DNA from: Teratosphaeria epicoccoides | Taxonomy: Eukaryota > Ascomycota > Dothideomycetes > Mycosphaerellales > Teratosphaeriaceae | Direction: 5' to 3' | NCBI GenBank assembly: GCA_021401465.1 | Contig: JADDMT010000166.1 | Location: 1 to 52,748, forward strand | Length of the DNA: 52,748 nt | Part shown: positions 11,554 through 21,612 of the stretch, one piece after another | How positions within the stretch are numbered: the first letter of the stretch is position 1 | Layout: each line of letters opens with the position of its first letter | Notes under the pieces: generated by a model | Database searches by the model: none | Told to the model about the DNA's origin: nothing | The model's input: the letters and a program-made list of their open reading frames with translations, nothing else | Translations under genes and position numbers: made by a program

Positions 11554-12037
11554 TGTTAGAAGGGTAGGTGCCGATAGCAGGAAGGGGATCAGGTATTAGA
11601 CTCGCAGAGTAGTGAAGAATATCGACAAAGGTAATTAACCTTGTAACTAACTATCCCCCCTAGAGGAGAAGATTAAATTGAGCACGAAGCTCCTAACTGC
11701 CTGTCCTGAAGCTATCCCTATATACTTGAGAGACAGGGTAGCTCTATTAGATCTGTTAACAGACCTAGTAGACCTATGTCTATAGATCTGTAGACTAACC
11801 CTATAGATCCTAGGGTCTATTCTTACATGACAGATCCTCTCTCCTATGTAGGCCTATAGATCTGTAGACTAACCCTACAGATCTAAGTGTCTATCCTCAT
11901 GTAACAGACCCTCTCTTCTATGCCTACATTATGACTTATCGTACTATGACTTATAATACTGTAACTTATAGCACTTATGACAGCTATGACTTAGGCTATA
12001 GTGCTCGTGACTTATAGCGCTCATGACACTCATGACA
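11554..12037 (-). repeat. 5' LTR of A1 (484 bp)
   Basis: TGTTAG...ATGACA, followed directly by the duplication TCATA at 12038-12042. In element sense the LTR carries GTGCTCAA in its transcribed part, complementary to the leader just inside the element. Confidence 0.93.
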
Positions 12038-12042
12038 TCATA
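12038..12042. repeat. target site duplication of A1 (TCATA), right copy
   Basis: Matches 5023-5027 exactly. Confidence 0.92.
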
Positions 12043-12275
12043 GGAGTATGCCGCGGTATTCGGAACTTAATTAGCTAACATAAGGGTGTAGACAAGGGGG
12101 GGGGGGGTAAATGTGAAGGGCTAGGCCCTTAGACCCTAGCATAGGCTAAGGCCTATGCAGAGCATAGTCCCCGGCTATAAGGGGCTAGCTACCCTGAGAT
12201 CTGTTTCTCTCTCTTTCATCGTACTTGTTAAATACTACATAAACCCCTATGTATACATTGTTTACCTATGACAGC
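12043..12275. other. noncoding stretch with a run of 12 G
   Basis: Contains a homopolymer of 12 G at 12096-12107, a short palindromic region around 12115-12165 (AGGGCTAGGCCCT, then CCTAGCATAGG), TATAAGGGG near 12178 and a pyrimidine run near 12205. It could be the 3' end of another LTR element (polypurine tract followed by a TG-initiated LTR), but I cannot find a partner LTR. Confidence 0.35.
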
Positions 12276-12690
12276 ATGTAGTCTAAACAAGACCGATTAG
12301 GACTAAATAAGAGGTTTACGTAAGAGCAGGAGATAGCTATTCATCATTACCTTTAACATCTTAACGTAATTAGCATGTCTGCGCGCCTTTACTAGCTCGA
12401 ATTATGCGCTAACTTAATCCTCGCTTGAAACCATAATGGCTTAGGACTACTGCTAACAGTTAGCTAGTATTAGCTACGAAGATTCTTAGAAGCTAATCTA
12501 TAATACAAAGTACGCAAGTAGAGGCCTATTAAGCTTGCTCGCGCGTAAGCACATGATCTAGCAGACATCTTTAAGTAGTTTGTGCATGTTAGAAACAAGC
12601 TAGCAAAGTATAGTATTTAGCCTTCAGATCTTTACAATATAGACAAGACTAGTTACTAGATTAGTATTACAGGAGCTTTGTCTTGAAAAC
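12276..12690 (+). pseudogene. pogo/Fot1-type DNA transposase, N-terminal part
   Basis: From the ATG at 12276 one frame shows the N-terminal DNA-binding half of a Tc1/mariner-superfamily pogo/Fot1 transposase. It has a first helix-turn-helix (EQEIAIHHYL...), a second helical segment (RRFLEA...YKVRK-stop-RPIKLARA) and the linker into the catalytic domain (FVHVRNKLAKYSI-stop-PSDLYNIDKT). The last corresponds to the conserved 'D-x-Y-N-x-D-E-T' start of the DDE domain, here with the acidic Glu changed to Lys. After about 12690 the homology stops, so the catalytic domain is missing. Stops are TAG/TAA of the RIP type. Confidence 0.7.
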
Positions 12691-12727
12691 CTAACCCCTA
12701 AGTAGTACGAAGTATAAAGAGTAGACT

Positions 12728-12796
12728 AAGTAGAGCCGAGTTAGCTAAGTAAGTGCTAGTAGTATACTAGTAGTATCTTACTAGCTCGGCCTACTT
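12728..12796. repeat. imperfect hairpin with TAGTATACTAGTAG core
   Basis: AAGTAG-A-GCCGAG on the left pairs with CTCGGC-CTACTT on the right. The loop contains CTAGTAGTATACTAGTAG, a motif also present in both flanks of the CACTA element (39930-40140 and 44166-44480). It may be a deletion derivative or solo end of a related DNA transposon. Confidence 0.55.
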
Positions 12797-13404
12797 GGCC
12801 CTACTCCTAGCTACTCGATTCACAGGCTCGTTAGCCTTCCTACTTATGCCTACTCGTAGGCATGCTTATTTAACGGATTTTTACTCGATCGCTACTTACC
12901 TACACTTATACACTCCTCTGACATGTACGTCTACTTAGCCCTACTCCTAGCCCTGCGATCTGGCGACAGGCATCACTACTAAGTGTTAGCGATATGTAGT
13001 AGTTAGAACACGTACTACTATAGCCGCTTGCCTGTAGTAATTAGCTACTAGTCTAATACGTAGTCTATAATAGGCTAACAGAACAGGAAACAGCATCGTT
13101 CTTAGGGTGTTAATATCAAATATAGGCCCTCTAACTTACGAGCTTAGCTTGTTTGTCACAAAATACATCTTTTTGTCTACTGCTAAATAAACAATCAAAA
13201 CAGACCCCTAGGCTGTCTACATCTTATCCCTATGTCATCCGCACTATTACTATAGCCTATACTACAGTCTGTATAAGCCTCCCTTAAAACGGGGTAGAAA
13301 GGTTGCTAACTACTCCCTTCTTCCTACTACAATGCTCGTGAATGAAACTTGTCTTTAGACTACTTACTATCTCCCTTACATAGCTCGTTTACTATACTAG
13401 CTAC
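12797..13404. other. noncoding, no recognised gene
   Basis: Rich in CTAG/GTAG/CTAC words. Two related short stretches (CTTGGCCCTACTCCTAGC near 12795 and CTTAGCCCTACTCCTAGC near 12937) look like remnants of a repeat. No ORF survives allowing for RIP stops. Confidence 0.4.
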
Positions 13405-13570
13405 TATGCCGCTATCTCTGTACTATAGGTAGTCTCTAAAGCCTTCTATAGTTGATAGCTATAGCTTGTAAGTCGTCTACATCCTCCTATGCCGCTATCT
13501 CTGTACTATAGGTAGTCTCTAAAGCCTTCTATAGTTGATAGCTATAGCTTGTAAGTCGTCTACATCCTCC
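13405..13570. repeat. perfect 83-bp tandem duplication
   Basis: The unit at 13405-13487 is repeated without any difference at 13488-13570, followed by the first bases of a third copy (TATGCC). The copies are identical although the surrounding DNA is heavily mutated, so the duplication probably arose after RIP ended here. Confidence 0.9.
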
Positions 13571-14117
13571 TATGCCTTTCCTCGTACGCTAGGAGGCGCA
13601 TCTAGTCCGCAAACTATTCGACGATCTTGTCTTTAACCTCTACGCTCTCTAACATTTACTTATACTTCTTGACTACTAGAAACTGAAGTCAAGGCAGCTA
13701 AGTAGCCATAATAGTCATGTAGAGTACGAACTGCTTAGACTACACGAAACTATAGAGGTCTGCATTAATGTCATCTAAATTCTAGTAAATACATATATAC
13801 CTACCTGCTATGTTAGTAGTAGCTAAGTAGCTACTACGACTAAAATTTGCTACTATTAAATCATATCTACCTACTATTGCCATATTAAATCAATAGGGAC
13901 TATAGCTCTTACTAGCATGCTAGTCTTATAGGAGCTAAGAAACAAGTGACCTATAAGTAATACTATCTCTGCTAGCTCGCTAGACTTCAGGAAACATAGC
14001 TAGACCTACTTTAGAACACTACTATGTCTCTATGCCTACCTGCTCGCTAGGCTACTATAGCCTTAGAAACATGTATCAAGATGCACATATGTACTTATTA
14101 GCGCATCTCGTTCCTCT
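13571..14117. other. noncoding, no recognised gene
   Basis: Sequence downstream (minus strand) of the unknown ORF at 14118-14880. It contains a TAGTAGTAGCTAAGTAGCTACTAC inverted stretch near 13815-13835. No coding frame recognised. Confidence 0.35.
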
Positions 14118-14880
14118 GCATGTAGTACTAGACGATAAACGGCTTGTTCATTATGCTATTCAAAGTGGCTAAGTTGTTACGGGCTCCTGTAATGATGTCG
14201 CTAAACTCGCCCTATAGACACTCCCTAAACCATAGAGAGAACTTGTCATACAATAGCTCTATGTCGTATGTATTCTACAGGCCTTAGTAGAATGCCTAGG
14301 TGTACTAGTCTTCTGTCTTATACTTGACATTAACCTTCTTTTAGCCTACCTAATTAGCGTCTTCTGTCTTCATCATAATGAAGATGACCTTCCTATTCCT
14401 TTTGCTCCTAAACACACGGACCCCCCTAAAACTTATCTAAGGGGCGTTAGGGGTCCTATTGTAACTAATGACAGTTAGCCTGCTAAAGAAAAGCTTATGT
14501 GTACCTAGCAGTCTAGTAAGTAGCACTTTAAACACCTTGTTTGTAATTAGGGGTAGTATACTATTAGCCTGTTCCCTTGTCGCGTAACTTGCTATGTCCT
14601 CCCCTTCAAAGATCTTCTTAAATAGCAGGATTTTAACGTGTCTAGTAAACATGAAGTTAGTGACTAGTCGTCATATCTTAGGGTTAACTACATACTAATT
14701 CCTATTCTAGGTTAGCTACTTAGCGTAGCTGTCCTTGTAGTTGTCATGCTAGTTAATTATCTAGCAATTCTTGCTATAGTAGGCTACTACCTAACATGGG
14801 CACTTCTTAAGCGGGCTGTCGATGCTACAATTAGCGTTTTAAGCGACTATGCTAGCTATTATCTTAAATAGTAAGATAGA
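14118..14880 (-). pseudogene. unrecognised ORF, probably of a DNA transposon
   Basis: A minus-strand frame can be followed through a stop-free piece (14437-14652, starting MFTRHVKILLFKKIFEGED) and past its TAG into RGVRVFRSKRNRKVIFIMMK...YDIELLYDKFSLWFRECL...FSDIITGARNNLATLNSIM, ending near 14118. It is one frame with no indel. Upstream in the same frame are Cys residues (near 14850). The composition (aromatic, Lys-rich, helical) resembles a transposon protein, but I do not recognise the family. Stops are almost all TAG at likely Trp/Gln positions. Confidence 0.5.
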
Positions 14881-15689
14881 GGGTTGATTAATGTTGCTAC
14901 TACTTATGTGTATTAGGCAAGTCTTTAAAGTTAGTTGATATAATTAGTAAAGACTTAAAGTAGAAGAGTAGTATTAGATATAGATATCTCTTACTACTAA
15001 GTACACATGCTACCGCCTAGCTAGCGCATATGAGGCCGTCGTAACTGCCGTCTAGATTAGTTAGCTACTACGTGCCGCTATGTGCTACATGTAGGTAGTT
15101 ATACGCTCTTAACAAAGAAGTAGTAACTATGGCGACATCTATCCTATGCAGCTATATCTGCTAAGTGCATATGCTACTATTAAGCTAGCATTAGTATAAC
15201 TATGTCACAGTTACTACTATTCCTAATGCCTCTCTGTAGTAGTAGATAAGGTTAGTAGGTCGTAACTACGAGGATCATTTTTTACTGCCTTTTAAGGCAG
15301 AATTGCCTAATATCGTGCCTTCTTTATTTAGTCATGTGCCTAGGTAATAGTGTGTGATATTTAACCGAATCTGTGATAGCGTTATGTGCCTTCTGTTTCT
15401 AGCCATTTTTAGGTAGTGGCGTCATGTGCCTTCTATTTCTGATCATTTCTTAGGTAGAAGCTAATAATGTAATGATGCAAAGTATATAGTTAGCGACTAT
15501 GTAGAGCATATGACCTATAGCTACTAAAATACAAAAGAAGCTTAGTGCTTCGAACTTCTTTCTTTTAAATAACTACCTTATCTAGTACTTGGCTTCTTCT
15601 TTAGCATCTATACAGATACTAGTACACTGATAACACTACAGCATGTAAGCATTATATGCTTATATGACAAGACTATGTACTAACGCGCT
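14881..15689. other. noncoding with a short 40-bp tandem pair
   Basis: No gene seen. At 15381-15460 two imperfect 40-bp units begin G-T-[TC]-ATGTGCCTTCT. Partial relatives (CGTGCCTTCT, CATGTGCCTAGGTA) precede them from 15314. Confidence 0.5.
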
Positions 15690-15887
15690 AGTAGATTCTA
15701 AACCTACTATGTTAACTAATCTGACCCTAGACCTAGAGCTAGCAATTAGTGTAGGTTCTAAGCACGCCGAGTTCGCGGCTAACTACGTCCGCGATACTGT
15801 CTAGGCATTAGAAGCCGCCGTTACGCTACAGAAGGCATATCTAGACTTTAATGCCTACGAGGATCTTGTTAACTACGCCCCTTAGGT
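15690..15887 (+). pseudogene. unrecognised ORF E, 5' part (split by A2)
   Basis: An open frame (LTLDLELAISVGSKHAEF..., ...LQKAYLDFNAYEDLVNYAP) runs up to the A2 insertion and continues in the same frame at 37872 once A2 and one copy of its duplication are removed. Helical, no recognised domain. See the 3' part. Confidence 0.55.
15883..15887. repeat. target site duplication of A2 (TAGGT), left copy
   Basis: TAGGT at 15883-15887 is repeated at 37867-37871, directly outside the two LTRs of A2. Confidence 0.92.
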
Positions 15888-16307
15888 TGTCATGAAGGTC
15901 ATAAGTCATGAGCACTATAGCATAAGTCATAACACATGCAGGGAAGAAAGGATCTGTCACATGAGGACAGACACCTAGATCTATAGGGTTAGTCTACAGA
16001 TCTGTAGGCTTACATAGGAGAAAGGATCTATTATGTAAGGACAGACACCTAGATCTGTAGGGTTAGTCTACAGATCTATAGACATAGGTCTAACAGGTCT
16101 GTTAACAGATCTAGCAGAACTATCCTGTCTCTCTAAGTATATAGGGATGGCTTCAGGACAGGTAGTTAGGAGCTTCGTGCTTAATTTAATCCTCTCCTCT
16201 AGGGGGATAGTTAGTTACAAGGTTAATTGCTATTGTCGATATTCTTTACTACTCTGCGAGTCTAATACCTGATCTCCTTCCTGCTATTAGCACCTACCCT
16301 TATGACA
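15888..16307 (+). repeat. 5' LTR of A2 (420 bp)
   Basis: TGTCATGAAGG...CTTATGACA. TATATAG at 16138-16144 is the likely promoter. GTGCTTAA at 16177-16184, about 35 nt further on, is exactly complementary to TTAAGCAC at 16310-16317 in the leader. Same length as the partner at 37447-37866. Confidence 0.93.
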
Positions 16308-16309
16308 TT

Positions 16310-16317
16310 TTAAGCAC
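16310..16317 (+). other. candidate self-primer binding site of A2
   Basis: TTAAGCAC, two bases inside the 5' LTR, is the exact reverse complement of GTGCTTAA at 16177-16184, near the expected transcription start. There is no tRNA-type TGG here. Confidence 0.5.
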
Positions 16318-16366
16318 TACTCCTAAGGAAGTATCAGGGGACTCGTCGAGCGCTTGACATACGCCT

Positions 16367-16955
16367 ATGTTAAGTAGTTCCTTAGCTGTCAGTTCGACCT
16401 CTAGCGACAATAGTCAACTAACACTATGAGAACAAGTTGCCGCTACACCTCAAATTACTTAGTAGCTCGAATCTATTTACCTTAGCAAGATAGCTCTAGC
16501 ATCTGTCGCAGGTTCGACTACTAGAAACAGACACGGCAATAACGGCTTTAAGATAGGAAGCCCTACAGAGTTTACAGGACAACGATCTCAAGTTAAGATG
16601 TTTATCCTCTAATGCTAGTTAGCATTTAACGTAGATACGGAACAGTTTACGACATATCATAAGCGAATAATGTACATTGTCTCTTACATAAAGGGACTAG
16701 CGTTCGAGTTTATCTAGCCTCATCTATCAGATTATCTAGATCATGTTAGCAGCGTCGAAGCCAGGAAAATAACGACTAGGGAGATTCTTAACTTAGATAA
16801 GTCCTTGTTTAAGGCGTTACGCGAAGCCTTTAGGCTTAGTAACGAGTAACAAGAGGCCGAGAGAGCTCTCCTAGGAATCTAGTAGAAGGGTTCTGCTATC
16901 AAGTACTATGCGGATTTTCAGACCCTCTCTGCTCGAGTCGACTAGAATGATAATG
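16367..16955 (+). pseudogene. gag: gag of A2, N-terminal part
   Basis: ATG at 16367 followed by the Ser-rich N-terminus and the capsid-like region (FEFI-stop-PHLSDYLDHV, ILNLDKSLFKALREAF). The frame is interrupted by A3 after 16955 and resumes at 32057. TAG replaces Trp/Gln at several sites. Confidence 0.85.
16951..16955. repeat. target site duplication of A3 (TAATG), left copy
   Basis: TAATG at 16951-16955 and again at 32052-32056. The uninterrupted site is seen in A5 near 50910-50920 (GATAACGCTTTAGCC), which confirms the joint. Confidence 0.93.
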
Positions 16956-17396
16956 TGTCATAAGGGTAGGTGCCGATAGCAGGAAGGTAACTAGGTGTTA
17001 GACTCGCAGAGCTATGAAGAATATCGACAATAGCAGTTAACCTTGTAACTAACTATCCCTTAGGGAAAGGGAATTGAATTAAGCACGAAGCTCCTAACTA
17101 CCTGTCCTGAAGCTATCCCTATATACTAGAGAGATAGAGCAGCTCTGTTAGATCTGTCGACAGACCTAATAGATCCGTGTCTGTAGATCTATAGACTAAC
17201 CCCATAGATCTAAGAGTCTATTATCCTGTAATAGATCCCTTCTTCCTTGTAGGCCTATAGATCTGTAGACTAACCCTACAGATCCGGGGATCTGTCCTTA
17301 CGTGACAGATCCTTTCTCCTATAACTATGCCTATAACTCGTAGTACTTAGGACCCTTATGATCCTGAAACCCGTAGTACTCCTGACACTCATGACA
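16956..17396 (-). repeat. 3' LTR of A3 (441 bp)
   Basis: TGTCATAAGGG...ATGACA. The partner at 31611-32051 has the same length. Confidence 0.93.
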
Positions 17397-17410
17397 CTAT
17401 CCCCCTCTTA
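17397..17410 (-). other. polypurine tract of A3
   Basis: On the minus strand AAGAGGGGGATAG directly abuts the 3' LTR, the expected plus-strand primer. Confidence 0.75.
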
Positions 17411-17476
17411 GCCTAGCTCGTCCCTAAGCTACCTTATTAGTGCGGGGTTTCTCTTGTTATTTCCTTTTATGCTGTG

Positions 17477-18109
17477 ATGTCTTCTCTTTCTACATTACTG
17501 CCTTGTGTCATTCTAGACACTAACGCCCCTTTAACGCAGAAACGTAAACGCTACGCGAATCGAATCTATCGTTAGGGCTAGGACAGCATGAAGTCCTGTA
17601 CTCGGTGTTAAGAGTTAAAGCTCGTTTGTCAGGTACACATTTCCTTAGGGAAATGTTTGTAATGTCACTTTAGCAACTGTCGAAGTTATGACGCGAAGGT
17701 AACAGAGGTCGAATAGAAGAAGTTAGGCGATTAGCGGAAAAGACTAATTACCGATCTCGATCATGCGAAGGCGGTCCTAGCTAAGGCTTCGCAGAAGATG
17801 ATAGAGGCGCATGTAAAGGAGATACGTCTTCGAAAACAGTTAGACGCGGTCGACTAGGAGGTCGAGGATAGTCGCGCTCTCAAGGAGCGTGAGATCAGGG
17901 AGGATGAGGCTAAGGAACAGGCTCTCTCGCAGGCTAGGTTCCTTCTCGACCTAGATCCTTTAGCGGGTCTCGCTCTTAGTCCTACGACATAGAGCGTAAT
18001 AGAGGGTTTTACTAACGCCTTATATTAGGGTTTCCTGGATGGCGTGATAGCCGAGCCGACTGACAGCATCCCGCAGGAGTCTAGTCGTGGCTTAGGATCT
18101 TCTTCCTAG
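17477..18109 (+). pseudogene. antisense ORF of Gyp-A: Zn2Cys6-like cluster plus coiled coil (A3, best copy)
   Basis: Lies beyond the pol stop on the opposite strand, so it is not a shadow of pol. ATG at 17477. Residues 22-25 are KRKR. Cys 41, 44, 51, 60, 63 and 68 give C-x2-C-x6-C-x8-C-x2-C-x4-C, close to the fungal Gal4-type Zn2Cys6 pattern (usual last spacing 6-8). From about residue 75 to 150 it is charged and Leu/Ala-rich with heptad-like spacing (LITDLDHAKAVLAKAS, EVEDSRALKEREIRED), a probable coiled coil. This order (zinc cluster, then coiled coil) is that of Gal4-like regulators. The codon facing the pol stop is number 206, as in A1, A2 and A4. Here the frame continues to TAG at 18107-18109. 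Nine internal stops are TAG or TAA, none TGA. Nuclear DNA binding is inferred. Confidence 0.78.
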
Positions 18110-21100
18110 GTTCGTTCCTTTCTCGAAACTCCGTATCTTTTGCTGACAGTTTCGCAGATGTTCTAGGGGTTCCTAGGTGTTCTTAGTACTCCTATATCCT
18201 TCCCATTTTACTAAGTACTCTTGCTGTCCGTCCTGCTAGCGAGTGTCGACAATCTTCTCGACAGAGTACTCGGGTTCTTCTACTTTAGGGTCAAGTAGTA
18301 AGGGTTCCGTTTATAGTATGGCGTCCGGCGCTACTTGTTCTAGCAGAGAGACATAGAACACAGGGTGTATTCTTATCTGCTTAGGTAGCTATAACTTAAA
18401 ATTAACTAGTCCTTTCTTAGCCTTAATCCTGAATAGTCCTAGTTTTACAGCGTCTAGTTTTTTACTTAGCTTGTCTGATTTGATGTGACGGCAGAGGAGA
18501 TACACCTTATCCCTCTCCTTTAGAATTAGTCCCTTAATTCTCTTACGATTCGCGTACTATGCCATGTTCTGCTAATAGAACTACAGGTTAAGTCGTGCTT
18601 CTGTTTGCAGCCAGCGTAGATGTTCTACTCGTCTAAGTGCTACTAGGTTCGGATTACTAGCTAAGACGTCCGGGATGTCTTCTATAGCTAATCTATATGC
18701 TATCTGAAAAGGCGAGAGTCCTATTGACTCTACTAGCATACTATTATACGCGAGCTATGCTATTAGCAATAATTCTACCTAGTTGTTCTAGTCCCTATTC
18801 ACATAGGATCGAAGGTACTATTCTAACGTCTAATTTAGACGTTCTGTCTGTCTATCTGTCTAAGGGTAGAAGGAAGTACTTAGTCGATGTTTGACCTGGA
18901 ATTGTCTTATTAGGGCTCTCTAGAAGTTAGAGGTAAACACTGATGCTCGATCTGTTACTAGGTCCTATAGCATGCCATGTAGTACTACTACCCATTTAAT
19001 AAAGACATGCGTAATATCTTTAGTCTTAAAGTCTTCGCAGTAAGGGATAAACTTCCTAAACTTAGTGAATTAGTCGACTACTACCATGATCCTGTCGAAG
19101 AACTCATTCATAGTAGGTTCCCTTGACTAAGGTAGTTTAACGATGAAATCCATGGCGAGCGATTCCTATAGCCGTTAAGGTACCTTAAGTAGTCGTAGTA
19201 GCCTATACGGTTTGTGACAGTCATGCTTACTTTGTTAGTAAGTTACACATTAACAGACGTAGTCCTCGATTGCCTTGCTTATCCTAGGGAAGTAATATTC
19301 TTGTCGGAGAATTTGCTTCATTTTAGACACTCCCGGGTGTCCTGCCTAAGGTACGTCGTGTCGGAGTCGTAGTAGCTCTGATTGTAAAGACGTTAGCATG
19401 TATACTAATCCTTAAAACAGAAGGATTCCGTCTTTGTCTTCCTAATCCTCCTGTCTATTAATGTCGTCGCAGACAGCGAGTGCAGTTAGGTTGTAGACTA
19501 GCGCGTTCTTCAGGTCGTCCTGAAATTCACTAGTCTATGTAACAGTCGTGGCCGCGAGTCAGTTAACTCCTAGCGTGCTATCGCTATTTTCCTAGAGAAT
19601 AGCATGTTTCTCCTGCTTCACGCCCTTCATGTAGTCTGTCTAGCGGCTAAGTGCATTAGCGCGCGCGTTATCGGTCCCTTTGTAATAGACAATCTTGTAG
19701 TTAAAACTAGAGAGCTCCTTACTCTACTAAACCTGTTGTTAGTTTAACTCTTTTGTCGTTGTAAAGTATCGCAAGTTCTCATAGTCTATGTAGACTATAA
19801 CCTAGTGCTTAGAACCTTCTAAGTAGACTCGCTAGGCCTTGTAGGCGTCTACTATGGCTAGAAGTTCTTTGTCATAGACGTTGTATTAGAGTTCAGGTCT
19901 AGACAATTTCCTCGAGTAGTAGGCAACTAGCTATAGTCGTCTACTCGGTCCTAGTTGACTTAAGCATGCCCCGAGTGCTACGTCAGAGGCATCTGTTTCG
20001 ACTATGATAGGCTTATCTAGGTCGAATACAAGTAAGATTAGCTAATCTGTGAATCGTCGCTTAAGTTCCTCGAAGGCATTCCGTTAGGCGTCGTCCTACA
20101 CAAATAGTGTATCCTTCGTCGTAAGAGTCGTAAGTAGTGCCGTAATCTTCGAATAGTTTGCTACAAATCTTCGGTAGAAGTTAGCGAACCTAAGGAAGGA
20201 CTATACTTCCTTAACATTAGTCGGCGTAGGCTACTCTTTTACGACTTAGACTTTCTTAGTGTCTATCTTGATTCTATTCTATACTACTACGTAGCTAAGG
20301 AATTATACTTCCTACTTGTGAAACTCGCTCTTCTAAGGCTTAACCTTTAACTAGTAATCCTAGAGTTTCTAAAGTACCTTACGTACGTAAGTCCTATGCT
20401 CTTCGATCGTCTAGGAGTAGACGAGGATGTCGTCTAGGTATATAACTACAAAGACGTCAAGGTACTCTTATAGCACATTGTTAATAAATGCCTGCTATGT
20501 AGCTAGGGCGTTTGTCAACCTAAATAGCATGACTATGTACTCGTAGTGTCCGAACCTAGTTTAGAACGTAGTCTTCTATTCTTCGCCTTCCTTAATTCGA
20601 ATTCGGTTATACGCTCCAGGTATATCGAACTTCGAGAACTACATTACTCCTTGTAGGCAGTCCTGTAATTCTAAGAGCAAAGGAAGTAGATAACTATTCT
20701 TTATTATGATGTCGTTTAATCTACAATAATCTACGCAGAGTCGCTAGTTATCTTCCCCCTTAGGCACAAACAGGATTAGGTATCTAGCTAGGGACTACGA
20801 CTCGCGGATGAAGCCTTTCCGGAGGTTGTCTTCTAGGTATTTCCGGAGAATCTCTAGTTTCGCCGCTAACAATAGGCAAACTAATTACTTCGTTAGTGTC
20901 TTGCTAGGGAGTAAGGGTATCCTATAGTCCTACTCCTAGTATTCTGGCAGAGCTTTTTAGTCGGGTTCTTCCTCGAAAAGAGTAGCGAACTCTTTATACT
21001 TATTAGGAACTATGAATTCGACCCTGACTTCCGTTTGCGTTACTTTAACCTATAGGACGTGTACTTCCTGTTCTAGATCCTTAATAGCGGCTACTATCTC

Positions 21101-21612
21101 GCTTAAAGTCATAGCACATATTTCGATCTTGCCTAGTGCGTCATGCACTACAGGTAGAGGTATTAATCTTAAGAGTTCTGGGAACTAGATCCTCTCATTC
21201 TTCTAGTCGATATAGGGGTTAGCGTTTCTTAGCCATAGCAACCCTAGTACTACATCTGAGCCTAGTGACTCCGTGATGTCGAACTAGAGCATCTCTTAGT
21301 AGCGTCCTATCCGCAGAGGCATTATCTTAGTCTCTTCGTCAACTATTCCTTAGTTGTAAGTGACCGGCTTTCTGTTAATCGCTTGTAGCGAGAAAGCATT
21401 CGTCTTCGCCTGTAGCTTTATCCTAGCTGTCCTAGCGAACTTAGGCGTCATGAAGATTCTAGTACATCCTGAATCTATTAAGGCCCTAGCTAGCGTCTCG
21501 TCGATGTGCACCTATACTCTAAGGTTGTTCGCGTATCTGGCGCTAATCGCGGCACATCGTTGCAGCCCTGTCTAGTCTGTCCGTAGGTCTAATTCTAGCG
21601 GACCTTGTCGTT
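18092..21612 (-). pseudogene. pol: pol of A3
   Basis: Same layout as A1: protease D-S-G at 21467-21475, RT with YLDD intact at 20429-20440, RNase H near 20000, integrase about 18750-19300, chromodomain about 18150-18330. Ends with TAA (complement of 18092-18094). It has fewer in-frame TAG codons than A2 but still many, so it is inactive. Confidence 0.9.

Larger units (their letters stand above)
5028..12037 (-). mobile_element. Gyp-A copy A1, complete 7010-bp Ty3/gypsy chromovirus
   Basis: Complete element on the minus strand: 484-bp LTRs at both ends, gag, pol and an antisense ORF between the pol stop and the 3' LTR. It is flanked by a perfect 5-bp target duplication. The two LTRs have equal length and differ mostly by transitions, with a few transversions, so this is an older insertion than Gyp-C. 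It belongs to the 484-bp LTR subtype, whose first LTR bases are TGTCAG/TGTTAG. Confidence 0.93.
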
